A stretch of DNA of 64,000 bases from Pseudomonadota bacterium (GTDB lineage: Bacteria > Bdellovibrionota > UBA1018 > CAIMNF01), in assembly GCA_027491115.1 (NCBI GenBank), contig JAIXWV010000034.1, positions 62,001 to 126,000 of the forward strand, read 5' to 3'. The number at the start of each line of letters is the position of its first letter. Position 1 is the first letter of the stretch. This document shows, piece after piece, positions 52,309 to 59,940 of the stretch. The position numbers and the translations under genes were made by a program. A model generated the notes under the pieces. That model worked only from the letters and a program-made list of their open reading frames with translations, was not told the DNA's origin and searched no databases.

Positions 52309-52988
52309 GGAGCCGACTTTACACTAGATTTCCCGGAACCCAAAGCCTCACGGTAGGCGGCCAAACCCCTAATGGCTCGAGAGTCGAGAGTCAAGGCACC
52401 CATCAGGCGGTGTTTCCCGTTGAACGACTTCAGGAAGGGGTCGGTCAACTTCTGAGCGTCAATCCTCGGTACAGAGCCGATACTGTGACAGGCCATGCAA
52501 CTCTGGGTGAACAGTTTCTCACCCCGGCTAGCCGCTGGATTCGTACGGATGGCCAGTGCGGTCCCGGGGTAGGTGTCGGATGCCCTCGAAAACTCCACCT
52601 TCTGGATCCGATTGATCGTGAAAAACTCCTTAGGAACCAAAAGGCGGTTGGGATTCCCTTCCGAATCCAATGATCCACTCGGACCTAAACGAAACCGAAT
52701 GAACCCCCGCCAGATCATGAACCGGGGAACACGAGCGGTCTTCCCGTCGGCCCCGTACAGTGTCATCAAATCGATGTCGGCTTTTTCATTCAGGTCTAAT
52801 GGCCCGGTGATGGCATCAAACCACTCTTGCACGGAGATTTTACCAGTAGATTTCTTAGCGAAGCGGGTGAAGTCCGATACTCCCGCCTCACGGATGACCC
52901 TCACCCCTTTCGGAGTCACCAAATTGACACTGAGAGCGTTTGCATCCGGCGCCACCATCCACGACACCAGAAAAAGCAAGGGGAACAT
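52305..52988 (-). CDS. Exported c-type cytochrome (monohaem)
   Basis: 227 residues. Short signal peptide (FPLLFLVSWMVAPDANA), an N-terminal domain of about 130 residues (GVRVIREAGVSDF, ISVQEWFDAITGPL, VPRFMIWRGFIRFR) with no recognised fold, then a c-type haem site CMACH (Cys164, Cys167, His168) in GEKLFTQSCMACHSIG. It would carry electrons or sense redox in the periplasm. The N-terminal domain is unusual for a cytochrome of this size. It is transcribed with gltX by a 4-nt overlap. Confidence 0.82.
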   Translation of the reverse strand: MFPLLFLVSWMVAPDANALSVNLVTPKGVRVIREAGVSDFTRFAKKSTGKISVQEWFDAITGPLDLNEKADIDLMTLYGADGKTARVPRFMIWRGFIRFRLGPSGSLDSEGNPNRLLVPKEFFTINRIQKVEFSRASDTYPGTALAIRTNPAASRGEKLFTQSCMACHSIGSVPRIDAQKLTDPFLKSFNGKHRLMGALTLDSRAIRGLAAYREALGSGKSSVKSAP

Positions 52989-52994
52989 GCCAAT

Positions 52995-53023
52995 ATGACA
53001 ACAATCTTAGCACTTACTGTCAA
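52995..53023 (-). promoter_or_regulatory. Candidate promoter of the cytochrome c-gltX operon
   Basis: Perfect TTGACA (53018-53023), 17-bp spacer, TGTCAT (52995-53000), 6 nt to the ATG at 52988. Leaderless geometry. Confidence 0.5.
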
Positions 53024-53058
53024 GATATGGTTTACTGAATCAGGGAGGCTCCAACACT

Positions 53059-53829
53059 TTGGACCAGGAAGTCATCAAAAGCCTGACGAGAATCAGTCGC
53101 TCCCTGTGGGGCGACCTCGAAAAGTCCGTCGCCATCGGCGCTGATACTTTGACCACGGTTTGCCTGTTGAGGCTGAGTGACGAGCGCACTCTCGAGCGTG
53201 CCATCAAGGTGATGATCGAGCGTGCCGAGCGGAATCCACCCCGGTTGCTGGCCCTTCAACACCCGTTTTTCCGCCTTGCCCCTGTCGAAAGATTCCTCAT
53301 GACCGCGCTTCATGTCGAAAAATGGGATTACAGCCGGATCGCACGCACCCTCGGAGTTGAAACCCAACTGATCGAACCTTGGGCCTGGGCCACACGGATC
53401 AAATACGCCTTCCAGGAAATGGATGCAGGACTCGATTACCCTCACGGACCCGCATCTCTGGGAGCTTCTTGTCCTGCTTACGATCCCGGTCAGCCCTGGA
53501 CCCAAAGACTCCTCGACGACGAGCTCGGGAAACAGGAACGAGTGTTCCTGCAAAACCACCTCCATGCTTGTGAGAAATGCAGGAAGACCTTGGACCTTTC
53601 GAGGAGGGTCTTTTTCAAGATCGAAGGTGTGATTCCCGTCAAAGATTTCCAAACCGAAATCGAAGTAGCCAGTGAAAGGATCTACCGGATCTGGAAATCA
53701 GGCGAGTCCGCCTTCAGGCCGGTGAAGACCACCCTAAAAGAAAGTCTGGTTGTTTTTTTCAACCAGACTTCCGTTCAGATCATTTTGTTCGGAGCTTTGA
53801 TCCTGCTGATGGTTCAGCGGGTGAAGTAA
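53059..53829 (+). CDS. Single-chain protein with sigma-region-4-like and anti-sigma-like zinc-finger parts, membrane-anchored
   Basis: 256 residues, TTG start preceded by GGGAGG at 10 nt. Residues about 70-120 (PFFRLAPVERFLMTALHVEKWDYSRIARTLGVETQLIEPWAWATRIKYAF) read like sigma-70 region 4 of ECF factors. Residues 150-180 resemble the HC2 zinc finger of anti-sigma factors (His167, Cys171, Cys174 in the HxxxCxxC arrangement). A hydrophobic helix (VQIILFGALILLMVQ) ends the chain. This would place a sigma-like domain and its potential inhibitor in one membrane-tethered protein. The region-2 core is not obvious, so it may not act as a true sigma factor. Confidence 0.65.
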   Translation: MDQEVIKSLTRISRSLWGDLEKSVAIGADTLTTVCLLRLSDERTLERAIKVMIERAERNPPRLLALQHPFFRLAPVERFLMTALHVEKWDYSRIARTLGVETQLIEPWAWATRIKYAFQEMDAGLDYPHGPASLGASCPAYDPGQPWTQRLLDDELGKQERVFLQNHLHACEKCRKTLDLSRRVFFKIEGVIPVKDFQTEIEVASERIYRIWKSGESAFRPVKTTLKESLVVFFNQTSVQIILFGALILLMVQRVK

Positions 53830-54572
53830 GCCTTCCCGTTGGTGAGATCCGCGATCACTCCGTTTCCTTGGAGTCGATAAGAGTTCGTGAAGGAAGTCTG
53901 GGAGAGGATGCTTCCGTAGGTCACGCCCACATCCAAAGTGACCGCTCCTTGGGGATTCTTCTCGGTCCCGATGTTCTGTATAGCGACTTCGGCCACATTC
54001 ACATCCATGTTGAAGCCCCAGAGAACGTTGATGTTCTTGGGAATCACGCGAGCGGCTGCGATGTACTGGCCGGTGCCCCGGACTGAACCCCCGTAAATCA
54101 CACTGACCACGTAGGAGAGGTCGATCACATCCATCCCGTAGAGGTTCTCCACGGTCATACTGAGTTCGATGCCGTGCTCCGGCTTCCAACCCGTGAGCGC
54201 CCGCCAATCGGACTTTGCAAGAACCGGAAGTGCTTTTGAATTCTGCCTCGAAACGTTTAGTACGGCCCGGTTGTCCTGGATGATGCTCCAGACCCGGAGT
54301 GCAATATCGGCAATGGCCAAGCCGCCTCCACCACCCTGTCCGGGGTTCATCTGTTCCAGCCCGTTTGCGACCGCTGACTGAGATGAAAACTCACGACCGA
54401 TGCTGGCAATCAAGGCATTGTCCACTTCGGCTTGGGTCACCCGCTTCTGCTTGATCTTGACCCGACCCAGTTGGTAAAAAGGATCGCCTTTTTGGACCTC
54501 GCTGGCTTGCACCGGCATCGCGATCATGACAGCCATCACCCCTACCCAGAACCCCATCTTGCTTTTGATCAT
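53814..54572 (-). CDS. Exported periplasmic protein of unknown function
   Basis: 252 residues from the ATG at 54572. Signal peptide (MGFWVGVMAVMIAMPVQASE). The mature part has a helical start (KIKQKRVTQAEVDNALIASIGREF), a Gly-rich turn (PGQGGGGGLAIADIAL) and beta-rich segments (VVSVIYGGSVRGTGQYIAAARVIP, VTLDVGVTYGSILSQTSF). I recognise no family. It ends in a 16-nt overlap with the convergent sigma/anti-sigma-like gene; the C-terminal TNGKAYFTR is unlike a barrel terminus, so periplasmic is more likely than outer membrane. Confidence 0.62.
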   Translation of the reverse strand: MIKSKMGFWVGVMAVMIAMPVQASEVQKGDPFYQLGRVKIKQKRVTQAEVDNALIASIGREFSSQSAVANGLEQMNPGQGGGGGLAIADIALRVWSIIQDNRAVLNVSRQNSKALPVLAKSDWRALTGWKPEHGIELSMTVENLYGMDVIDLSYVVSVIYGGSVRGTGQYIAAARVIPKNINVLWGFNMDVNVAEVAIQNIGTEKNPQGAVTLDVGVTYGSILSQTSFTNSYRLQGNGVIADLTNGKAYFTR

Positions 54573-54639
54573 GCTTGTGGTTTCCTCTCTTGGCCGGTGA
54601 AGTAACACAATTGATGCACCACGGCAAGACTAAAACACC

Positions 54640-54668
54640 TTGACTCTCTTTTTTAATCCCGATAGGTT
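54640..54668 (+). promoter_or_regulatory. Candidate tRNA-Val promoter
   Basis: TTGACT (54640-54645), 17-bp spacer, TAGGTT (54663-54668), 21 bp before the tRNA. The -10 resembles the TAGGGT and TAGGAT boxes at 32-33 kb. Confidence 0.5.
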
Positions 54669-54689
54669 CAGGCTGTCTCTGATCGATAT

Positions 54690-54764
54690 TGGCTCGTAGC
54701 TCAGTGGTAGAGCACTACCTTGACATGGTAGGGGTCGCTGGTTCGATCCCAGTCGAGCCAACCA
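54690..54764 (+). tRNA. tRNA-Val (anticodon GAC)
   Basis: 75 nt with encoded CCA. Acceptor TGGCTCG/CGAGCCA, D-arm GCTCAGTGGTAGAGC, anticodon stem CTACC/GGTAG with loop TTGACAT (GAC), T-arm GCTGG/CCAGT with loop TTCGATC. The 5' nucleotide is U, pairing with A72; the first base is therefore at 54690 rather than 54691. Confidence 0.95.
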
Positions 54765-54792
54765 ATTCTCCGATCATGCTAACTTAGAGGGC

Positions 54793-55344
54793 ATGGGCAT
54801 CCGGAAAACAGCAATCATCTCTTGGATCCTGATCCATTTTTCCGTCTTGATGCTCGAAGTGGCTCCGTTCAAGCCGGGTCAGGGATACCCCGGGAAACAA
54901 TTCCTCGAGTTTTACCTCCAATCCACCGGCCTCTGGCAAGACTGGGGGATGTTTTCTCCCGAGCCCCTCCGACTCAACCTCCACGTGGAGGCAAAGATCC
55001 GTTACCAGAATGGGGGTGAAGTGACTTATGCTCTCCCGCGCCTCCATCGCCTACCCCGTCTCGAACGAATCCTGATGGAGCGGTACCGGAAATGGGAAGT
55101 AGATTGGCTCAGACTCGATGAGAGCCGCTACCTTTGGTCAGATGGAACCCGTTTCATCCTGAAGCAACTTCCCGTAGACCCTGGGAATCCGGTGGAGTCC
55201 ATACGGCTGATCAGACGATGGCACGAGATCGAGGATCCGCGCATCAGGTTTAGAGAATGGGGCTACCGTGTGTCCGACTCGGAACTCACCAGCTTTGAGT
55301 TTACGAATCAGAAGGTAGATCGATTGAAGGCTGGATCAGGATGA
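54793..55344 (+). CDS. Membrane-anchored protein paired with an HTTM protein
   Basis: 183 residues. One N-terminal TM helix (TAIISWILIHFSVLMLEVAPF), then a soluble part with LWQDWGMFSPEPLRLNLHVEAKIRYQNG and a charged Arg-rich middle (RIRFREWGYR). The WGMFSPxP phrase is seen in small proteins encoded beside HTTM genes. The stop overlaps the next ATG by 4 nt, so the two are co-translated and likely partners. Function unknown. Confidence 0.65.
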   Translation: MGIRKTAIISWILIHFSVLMLEVAPFKPGQGYPGKQFLEFYLQSTGLWQDWGMFSPEPLRLNLHVEAKIRYQNGGEVTYALPRLHRLPRLERILMERYRKWEVDWLRLDESRYLWSDGTRFILKQLPVDPGNPVESIRLIRRWHEIEDPRIRFREWGYRVSDSELTSFEFTNQKVDRLKAGSG

Positions 55345-56225
55345 CTCCAATGATCCACAAGCTTGACTCTTTCTTTTTCAAACCGATCCCGATCACCGGA
55401 ATAGTCAGGATGAGAATTCTGATCGGCCTGATACTGATCATCCAGGCACTCGCCCTCCTTCCCGGCCTCGACCATTTTTTCGGCCCGGACGCATTCGTCT
55501 CGACCCTTTCCTTGTACGCCCCGGGAGCACCTCACTTGAGGCTGATCGACTGGCTCGGTGGAAGCGGAACTGCGGTTCGTACCGTACTTGGAATCCATCT
55601 CGTGGCAGCACTCGGTTTCACTATCGGATTTTTCATGCGAACCTCCGGCGTCATCGCCTACCTCACGCTCATCTCCATCCACCACCAGAATCTCACCATC
55701 CTGAACTCCGGTGATACCGCCCTCCGGTTCGCACTCTTCTTCCTGATTTGGTGCCCTTCGGGAGGGGCATGGTCAGTCGATTCGAGATTCAAAACCACCA
55801 TCCCTGAACATTCTCCCTGGGCTCTCCGAATGATTCAGCTTCAAACGGCCACAATCTATCTTTTCACAGCGATCTCAAAACTCAACGGTCATTCATGGCG
55901 GGACGGAACCGCTGCATACTATGCGTCTCGGCTCTGGGACTTTGAAAGATTCGGCTTCGATCCGGTATTCAATTCACTGACCGCGATGAAGATCCTCACT
56001 TGGGCCAGTGTCGGCCTGGAACTCGCTCTCGGCACTTTGATCTGGATTCCTTTCCTCCGGATACCGCTCATCCTCATTGGAATCACCTTCCACTTGTGCA
56101 TTGAGTACTCGATGAACATTCCCTGGTTTGAGTGGATCATGATCATCCTCCTTGTTGGAATGTGGCCCGATCACCGGACTTTTTTTCCATGCATGTCGCG
56201 CAGAATGAAGTCCCTGAAATCGTGA
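55341..56225 (+). CDS. HTTM-domain (vitamin K-dependent-carboxylase-like) membrane protein
   Basis: 294 residues with six or more TM helices. The HTTM pattern is visible: R28-type MRILIGLILIIQALALLPGLDHFFGPDAF, then IHHQNLTILNSGDTALRFALFFLIWCPSG and IQLQTATIYLFTAISKLNGHSWRDGTAAYYA, the last being the most conserved stretch. HTTM relatives include vitamin-K-dependent gamma-glutamyl carboxylase, but most bacterial ones have no proven reaction; quinol-linked chemistry in the membrane is a guess. It forms an operon with the preceding gene. Confidence 0.78.
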   Translation: MTPMIHKLDSFFFKPIPITGIVRMRILIGLILIIQALALLPGLDHFFGPDAFVSTLSLYAPGAPHLRLIDWLGGSGTAVRTVLGIHLVAALGFTIGFFMRTSGVIAYLTLISIHHQNLTILNSGDTALRFALFFLIWCPSGGAWSVDSRFKTTIPEHSPWALRMIQLQTATIYLFTAISKLNGHSWRDGTAAYYASRLWDFERFGFDPVFNSLTAMKILTWASVGLELALGTLIWIPFLRIPLILIGITFHLCIEYSMNIPWFEWIMIILLVGMWPDHRTFFPCMSRRMKSLKS

Positions 56226-56228
56226 GTG

Positions 56229-56240
56229 ACCGCTAGCGGT
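56229..56240. repeat. Perfect 12-bp palindrome ACCGCTAGCGGT
   Basis: Located just after the HTTM stop. It could form a small hairpin, but no T run follows, so it is not a convincing terminator; a second weak hairpin (TCGGGA/TCCCGA) lies about 15 bp downstream. Confidence 0.4.
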
Positions 56241-56346
56241 AGCGGAGGGGTGTCGGGACGTTTCATCCCGATCGAGTGGAATTTTTTTCTCGCTTGCGCG
56301 CCCCGGCCTTCCCTAGGGTGTTCCTGTGAATGGAGGAACCCACCCG

Positions 56347-57051
56347 ATGAAAAACCAGTTTCTGAAAGGGGCGAGTATCGCCCTGCTCTTGGCTTCTTGT
56401 AATCTCTACAACCCTTATGAAGGAACCTTACCGGCTCCGGAAACCCCTCCCACATCCGACACCACCGGTCCGGCGCCGACACCGCCCCCGGTGATGGTGA
56501 GTGGTAACTGTGCAGGGGACCCGACGGTTACGCATTGTTTAGCCCTGAAGATGATCGCCTATCGTAACGGCTCAATCGATCCGACCCTCGAAAAGATCGA
56601 GGCAGACGTATTGGTGTTGGGGATGAACCGCGTCTGGCGCCCATGCGGGATCGGATTCACACTCGAAGTTTACCAAACGGTCGATCCGGCCGGTTACAGC
56701 CTTTCCTACAGTCCCGATTGGAGGACTGAGTCCCAAAGGATACGGGAAACCTTCGGAGACCCTGAACGTTTCCTGATCGTCGCTGTGGGACCATGGAACA
56801 TCAGTACCATTGCGGTCACACAAATGCCGGGTACAGGTCCCTACGGTGTCTTGGTGGAAGAGGAATACGCCACCAATGAACTCACAGTGGGACACGAACT
56901 TGGACACTACATGGGCTTGTATCACATCCGGGATACGAGCAACCTAATGAACCCCTACATCGGAACCGGCACAGAAGCCCTGACCTCCACCCAATGCGAA
57001 ATCGCTCGGGAAACGAACACCCGGTATTGGACGGCAATGATGAGACCCTAA
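56347..57051 (+). CDS. Metzincin-type zinc metalloprotease lipoprotein
   Basis: 234 residues from the ATG at 56347, preceded by GGAGG 10 nt upstream. Lipobox IALLLASC (Cys18), then a Pro/Thr-rich linker and a catalytic domain with the metzincin site VGHELGHYMGLYH (His183, Glu184, His187, His193) and a Met-turn NLMNP (Met201). It is therefore an outer- or inner-membrane-anchored peptidase facing outwards. The short length and linker fit secreted or surface proteases. It stands alone, with a TAGGGT box about 30 bp upstream. Confidence 0.87.
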   Translation: MKNQFLKGASIALLLASCNLYNPYEGTLPAPETPPTSDTTGPAPTPPPVMVSGNCAGDPTVTHCLALKMIAYRNGSIDPTLEKIEADVLVLGMNRVWRPCGIGFTLEVYQTVDPAGYSLSYSPDWRTESQRIRETFGDPERFLIVAVGPWNISTIAVTQMPGTGPYGVLVEEEYATNELTVGHELGHYMGLYHIRDTSNLMNPYIGTGTEALTSTQCEIARETNTRYWTAMMRP

Positions 57052-57289
57052 CCCCACCCGTTTCCTCCCCCCCCGGAGGAGGGTTCCGGGGCGAAAAAAC
57101 AGTTGGGATCAACTGTCACACCGCCCCGGGACCCGGTCCGGAACCTCCATTTTGATATAATGACACGCGCAACTCCCGTGCCAATAATTCTACAAATTAA
57201 ATTTAATCAACCTCTTCCGAGTTGGTAAAACGGGAGTAAAATATGAAAGAAGGCTTCCAAACAGAGGCCGGAAAAGGAGTCAGGACATC
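57052..57289. other. Intergenic region upstream of hpf
   Basis: About 240 bp without a gene. It holds a C8 tract with a CCTCC/GGAGG hairpin (around 57064-57080, possible terminator of the protease gene), a TATAAT box at 57156-57161 with no good -35, and a perfect AT palindrome ATTAAATTTAAT (57196-57207). No conserved RNA structure is recognised. Confidence 0.5.
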
Positions 57290-57616
57290 ATGAATGTGAA
57301 AATCACCTACAAACATCTGTCTTCCACCGACGGGATCGATCAAGTCACCCACAAAAAATCGGAGAAGTTGAAAAAATACTTCAAGGGGAAGCTGAATCTT
57401 GATTGGAACTTCACAGTCGAGAAGCACGCACATGTGGCTCACTGCCACCTGACCGGTGATCACATTGAGTTTTTTGCAGAAGCCACCACGGAAAGTCTCT
57501 ATTCTGCGATCGACGAAGTGATTCATCACCTCGAAAGACAGGTGAAGCGGAACAAGGAGCAAGTTCGGAATCACAAGGGCCTACCCAAGTCACCCCCTGT
57601 TCCCCGAGCGGCCTGA
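57290..57616 (+). CDS. hpf: Ribosome hibernation promoting factor
   Basis: 108 residues, the short HPF/RaiA type. MNVKITYKHLSSTDGIDQVTHKKSEKLKKYF and the second strand-helix TVEKHAHVAHCHLTGDHIEFFAEATTESLYSAIDEVIHHLERQVKRNKEQ give the beta-alpha-beta fold that sits in the 30S decoding centre when cells stop growing. It lacks the C-terminal dimerisation domain of long HPF. A leader of about 120 nt from a TATAAT box is possible. It ends in a strong bidirectional terminator shared with ribH. Confidence 0.92.
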   Translation: MNVKITYKHLSSTDGIDQVTHKKSEKLKKYFKGKLNLDWNFTVEKHAHVAHCHLTGDHIEFFAEATTESLYSAIDEVIHHLERQVKRNKEQVRNHKGLPKSPPVPRAA

Positions 57617-57641
57617 TCCTCGGGAAGCCAGAAATCAAAAG

Positions 57642-57675
57642 ACGCGCTCCGGGACCTTCCCCGGGGCGCGTTTTT
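57642..57675. terminator. Bidirectional terminator between hpf and ribH
   Basis: A 12-bp GC-rich stem (ACGCGCTCCGGG with CCCGGGGCGCGT, one G-T pair) and a 6-nt loop, flanked by TTTTT on the plus strand and CTTTT on the minus strand. Confidence 0.88.
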
Positions 57676-57678
57676 CAT

Positions 57679-58119
57679 TTAGCGCGAGCCTTTGATTTCA
57701 CGGATCAAACGGATCGACTCCAGAGCGGCATTTGCTGCCTCACGCCCTTTATTGTGAGCATCATCCCGGGAACGGACTATGGCTTGCTCATCTGTGTAAG
57801 TGGTCAATACCCCAAACGACACAGGAATTCCGGTTTCGAGGCTGACCTGCTGGATACCGACCGCAGCACCGAGACTGATGAACTCAAAATGGGCGGTATC
57901 CCCCTTGATCACACATCCGAGACAGATCACTCCATCCACAGTCCCGCTTTGGGCGAGTGTCTTCGCCAGAAGAGGCAGCTCAAAAGCACCAGGAGCCCGA
58001 TATTCCTTCCACTCCCGGATGCCAAATTCTCTCAAAACATCCCGTGCACCTCGGGCAAGACCACCAGTCACTTCTTCGTTGAAGCTGCTCACCAAGATCG
58101 CAATCCTAGGGTCACTCAT
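57679..58119 (-). CDS. ribH: 6,7-dimethyl-8-ribityllumazine synthase
   Basis: 146 residues. It condenses dihydroxybutanone phosphate with the ribitylamino-pyrimidine. Visible motifs are ILVSSFNEEVTGGLARGA, GAFELPLLAKTLA, CLGCVIKGDTAHFEFIS and PVSFGVLTTYTDEQAI, the usual order. It normally forms capsid-like assemblies. Last gene of the rib operon; its ATG overlaps the ribBA stop by 4 nt. Confidence 0.96.
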   Translation of the reverse strand: MSDPRIAILVSSFNEEVTGGLARGARDVLREFGIREWKEYRAPGAFELPLLAKTLAQSGTVDGVICLGCVIKGDTAHFEFISLGAAVGIQQVSLETGIPVSFGVLTTYTDEQAIVRSRDDAHNKGREAANAALESIRLIREIKGSR

Positions 58120-59336
58120 ACATTCCCCAGGTCATGACTGAAACGATCTCTTTTCGTCTGAAGGTAGCGGCGATTTTCGGGAGTGACCCGCGCATCGAGT
58201 TGAACACGCTCATCGACCCGGATACCGAACTCCGAAAGCTCCTTGGCTTTGACGGGATTGTGGGTGATCAAGCGGATGCGGGTCATGTCTGCGGCGGTGA
58301 GGATCTTGACAGCATCCCAGTAATTCCTGGCATCGGGCTGGAATCCCAACTCCACATTCGCATCGAAGGTATCCCGTCCTTCATCCTGAAGTGCATAGGC
58401 CTCAATTTTGTTGAACAAGCCAATCCCGCGACCCTCGTGGTTCTTGAGATATACCACTGCACCGCCCGCAGGATCCGCAGCGATCCGCTCGAGCGCCTGG
58501 TCCAGTTGGAATCCACAATCGCACCGGAGTGAACCGAGGGCGTCTCCAGTCAGGCATTCAGAATGAATCCGGACCAAAGGGGAGCCCGAAGCTCCCTCTT
58601 TCGGTCCAAGCTCGATCAATGCGTGCTCGGCTCCAGTAATCCGATTCCTGAAACTCCGGATCCGCCAGGAACGCCCGTCACTCGGGGTGTGGCGGTTCGG
58701 AAACAGGGCCGAACGGCTCTCGTCCATCCAGTCCGCAGCGGAAATCTGATGTTGGATGAGATCCTCGATGGTGACGATCGGAATACCGAATCGCTCCGAA
58801 AACCGTTCGAGATCTGGCTTACGGGCCATCGAACCGTCTTCATTGATGATTTCGCAAATGACAGCAGAAGGTAAAAGTCCGGCGAGTTTGCACAATTCGA
58901 TCGACCCTTCGGTATGACCGGCGCGCTCCAACACTCCGCCTCGGACCGCCTTCAAAGGAAAAATATGCCCCGGGCTCACCAGATCCTTGGGTGCTGAGGC
59001 GGGATTCGAGGCAGTCAGAATGGTGTGGGCTCGATCTGCAGCTGAAATCCCGGTGGACACTCCACGAGCGGCTTCAACCGAAACTGTGAACGCAGTCTTC
59101 CTGGGACTGCCGTTATCTTGAACCATCGGCGGAAGACCCAGTCGATCCACCTGGTCTGCCTCAAGGGCGAGACAAACGAGTCCGCAAGCCTGACGGATCA
59201 GGAAATTGATCTTCTCGGCGGTTGCAAACTGAGCGGCAAGAACCAGGTCACCCTCGTTCTCCCGGTCTTCGCTGTCCACGAGGATCACCATATCCCCCCG
59301 CTTCAGTGCTTCGATCGCCGCATCAAGCCTGTTCAT
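58116..59336 (-). CDS. ribBA: Bifunctional DHBP synthase / GTP cyclohydrolase II
   Basis: 406 residues. Residues 1-200 are the RibB half ([61 protein letters not shown]), residues about 210-400 the RibA half with zinc cysteines [19 protein letters not shown] and [13 protein letters not shown]. The fused enzyme makes both precursors for lumazine synthesis. Both halves have their key residues, so both reactions are likely. It overlaps ribE by 14 nt and ribH by 4 nt. No FMN riboswitch is seen upstream. Confidence 0.96.
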   Translation of the reverse strand: MNRLDAAIEALKRGDMVILVDSEDRENEGDLVLAAQFATAEKINFLIRQACGLVCLALEADQVDRLGLPPMVQDNGSPRKTAFTVSVEAARGVSTGISAADRAHTILTASNPASAPKDLVSPGHIFPLKAVRGGVLERAGHTEGSIELCKLAGLLPSAVICEIINEDGSMARKPDLERFSERFGIPIVTIEDLIQHQISAADWMDESRSALFPNRHTPSDGRSWRIRSFRNRITGAEHALIELGPKEGASGSPLVRIHSECLTGDALGSLRCDCGFQLDQALERIAADPAGGAVVYLKNHEGRGIGLFNKIEAYALQDEGRDTFDANVELGFQPDARNYWDAVKILTAADMTRIRLITHNPVKAKELSEFGIRVDERVQLDARVTPENRRYLQTKRDRFSHDLGNV

Positions 59337-59940
59337 ACACCTTCATTCTTTCCAAGTACTTGGCCAGAATATCTACCTCAATATTGACCAAATCACCAGT
59401 GACTAATTCCGGCAGTGACGTCTCGTTCCAGGTGTGAGGAATGATCTGAAATCCTGCAGTTCTCCCGATTAAACGGTGAATGGTCAGGGAAATCCCGTCG
59501 AGACAGATCGATCCTTTGTGGACACAGTATCGGGGCAAATCCCCCTCGGGAAACTCGACATCAAGATTGATGTATCCGGTTTCGGCCGTCTCAATCCTGG
59601 AAATCCTCGCAGTTCCGTCCACATGCCCTTGAACCCAATGTCCTGAGAGGCGATCTCCCATCCGGAGGGCCCGCTCCAAATTGACCCGTTTCCCGACGGT
59701 GCACCGGGACAGGGAAGTCCTCTCGACGGTTTCCGGACTGACATCGAACTCGATCCGTTCCGGACTGAAGGCCACTACGGTCAGGCACACTCCGTTGATG
59801 GCGATGCTCTCGCCGAGAACGAGAGGATCCCGAGGCGCTTCCGAACGATAGGAATTGGACAAGACCAAGCGATAACTTTTCTCACCGGTAGGCTGGCGCG
59901 ACACCACGGTCGCTGTTTTTTGTATGATTCCTGTGAACAT
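59323..59940 (-). CDS. ribE: Riboflavin synthase, alpha chain
   Basis: 205 residues from the ATG at 59940 (MFTGIIQ is the classic start), sharing one base with the lolC stop (TGATG). Two lumazine-binding repeats are present: IAINGVCLTVV in the first half and ICLDGISLTIH in the second, with GHWVQGHVDGTARI between. It dismutates two lumazines to riboflavin. RibD is not in the window. The first gene of a ribE-ribBA-ribH run that follows lolC. Confidence 0.95.
   Translation of the reverse strand: MFTGIIQKTATVVSRQPTGEKSYRLVLSNSYRSEAPRDPLVLGESIAINGVCLTVVAFSPERIEFDVSPETVERTSLSRCTVGKRVNLERALRMGDRLSGHWVQGHVDGTARISRIETAETGYINLDVEFPEGDLPRYCVHKGSICLDGISLTIHRLIGRTAGFQIIPHTWNETSLPELVTGDLVNIEVDILAKYLERMKVYEQA

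Noticed and set aside
56226-56346. Strong terminator after the HTTM gene
   Set aside because: The palindrome ACCGCTAGCGGT and the TCGGGA/TCCCGA hairpin lack an adjoining T run; the T7 stretch is about ten bases away.
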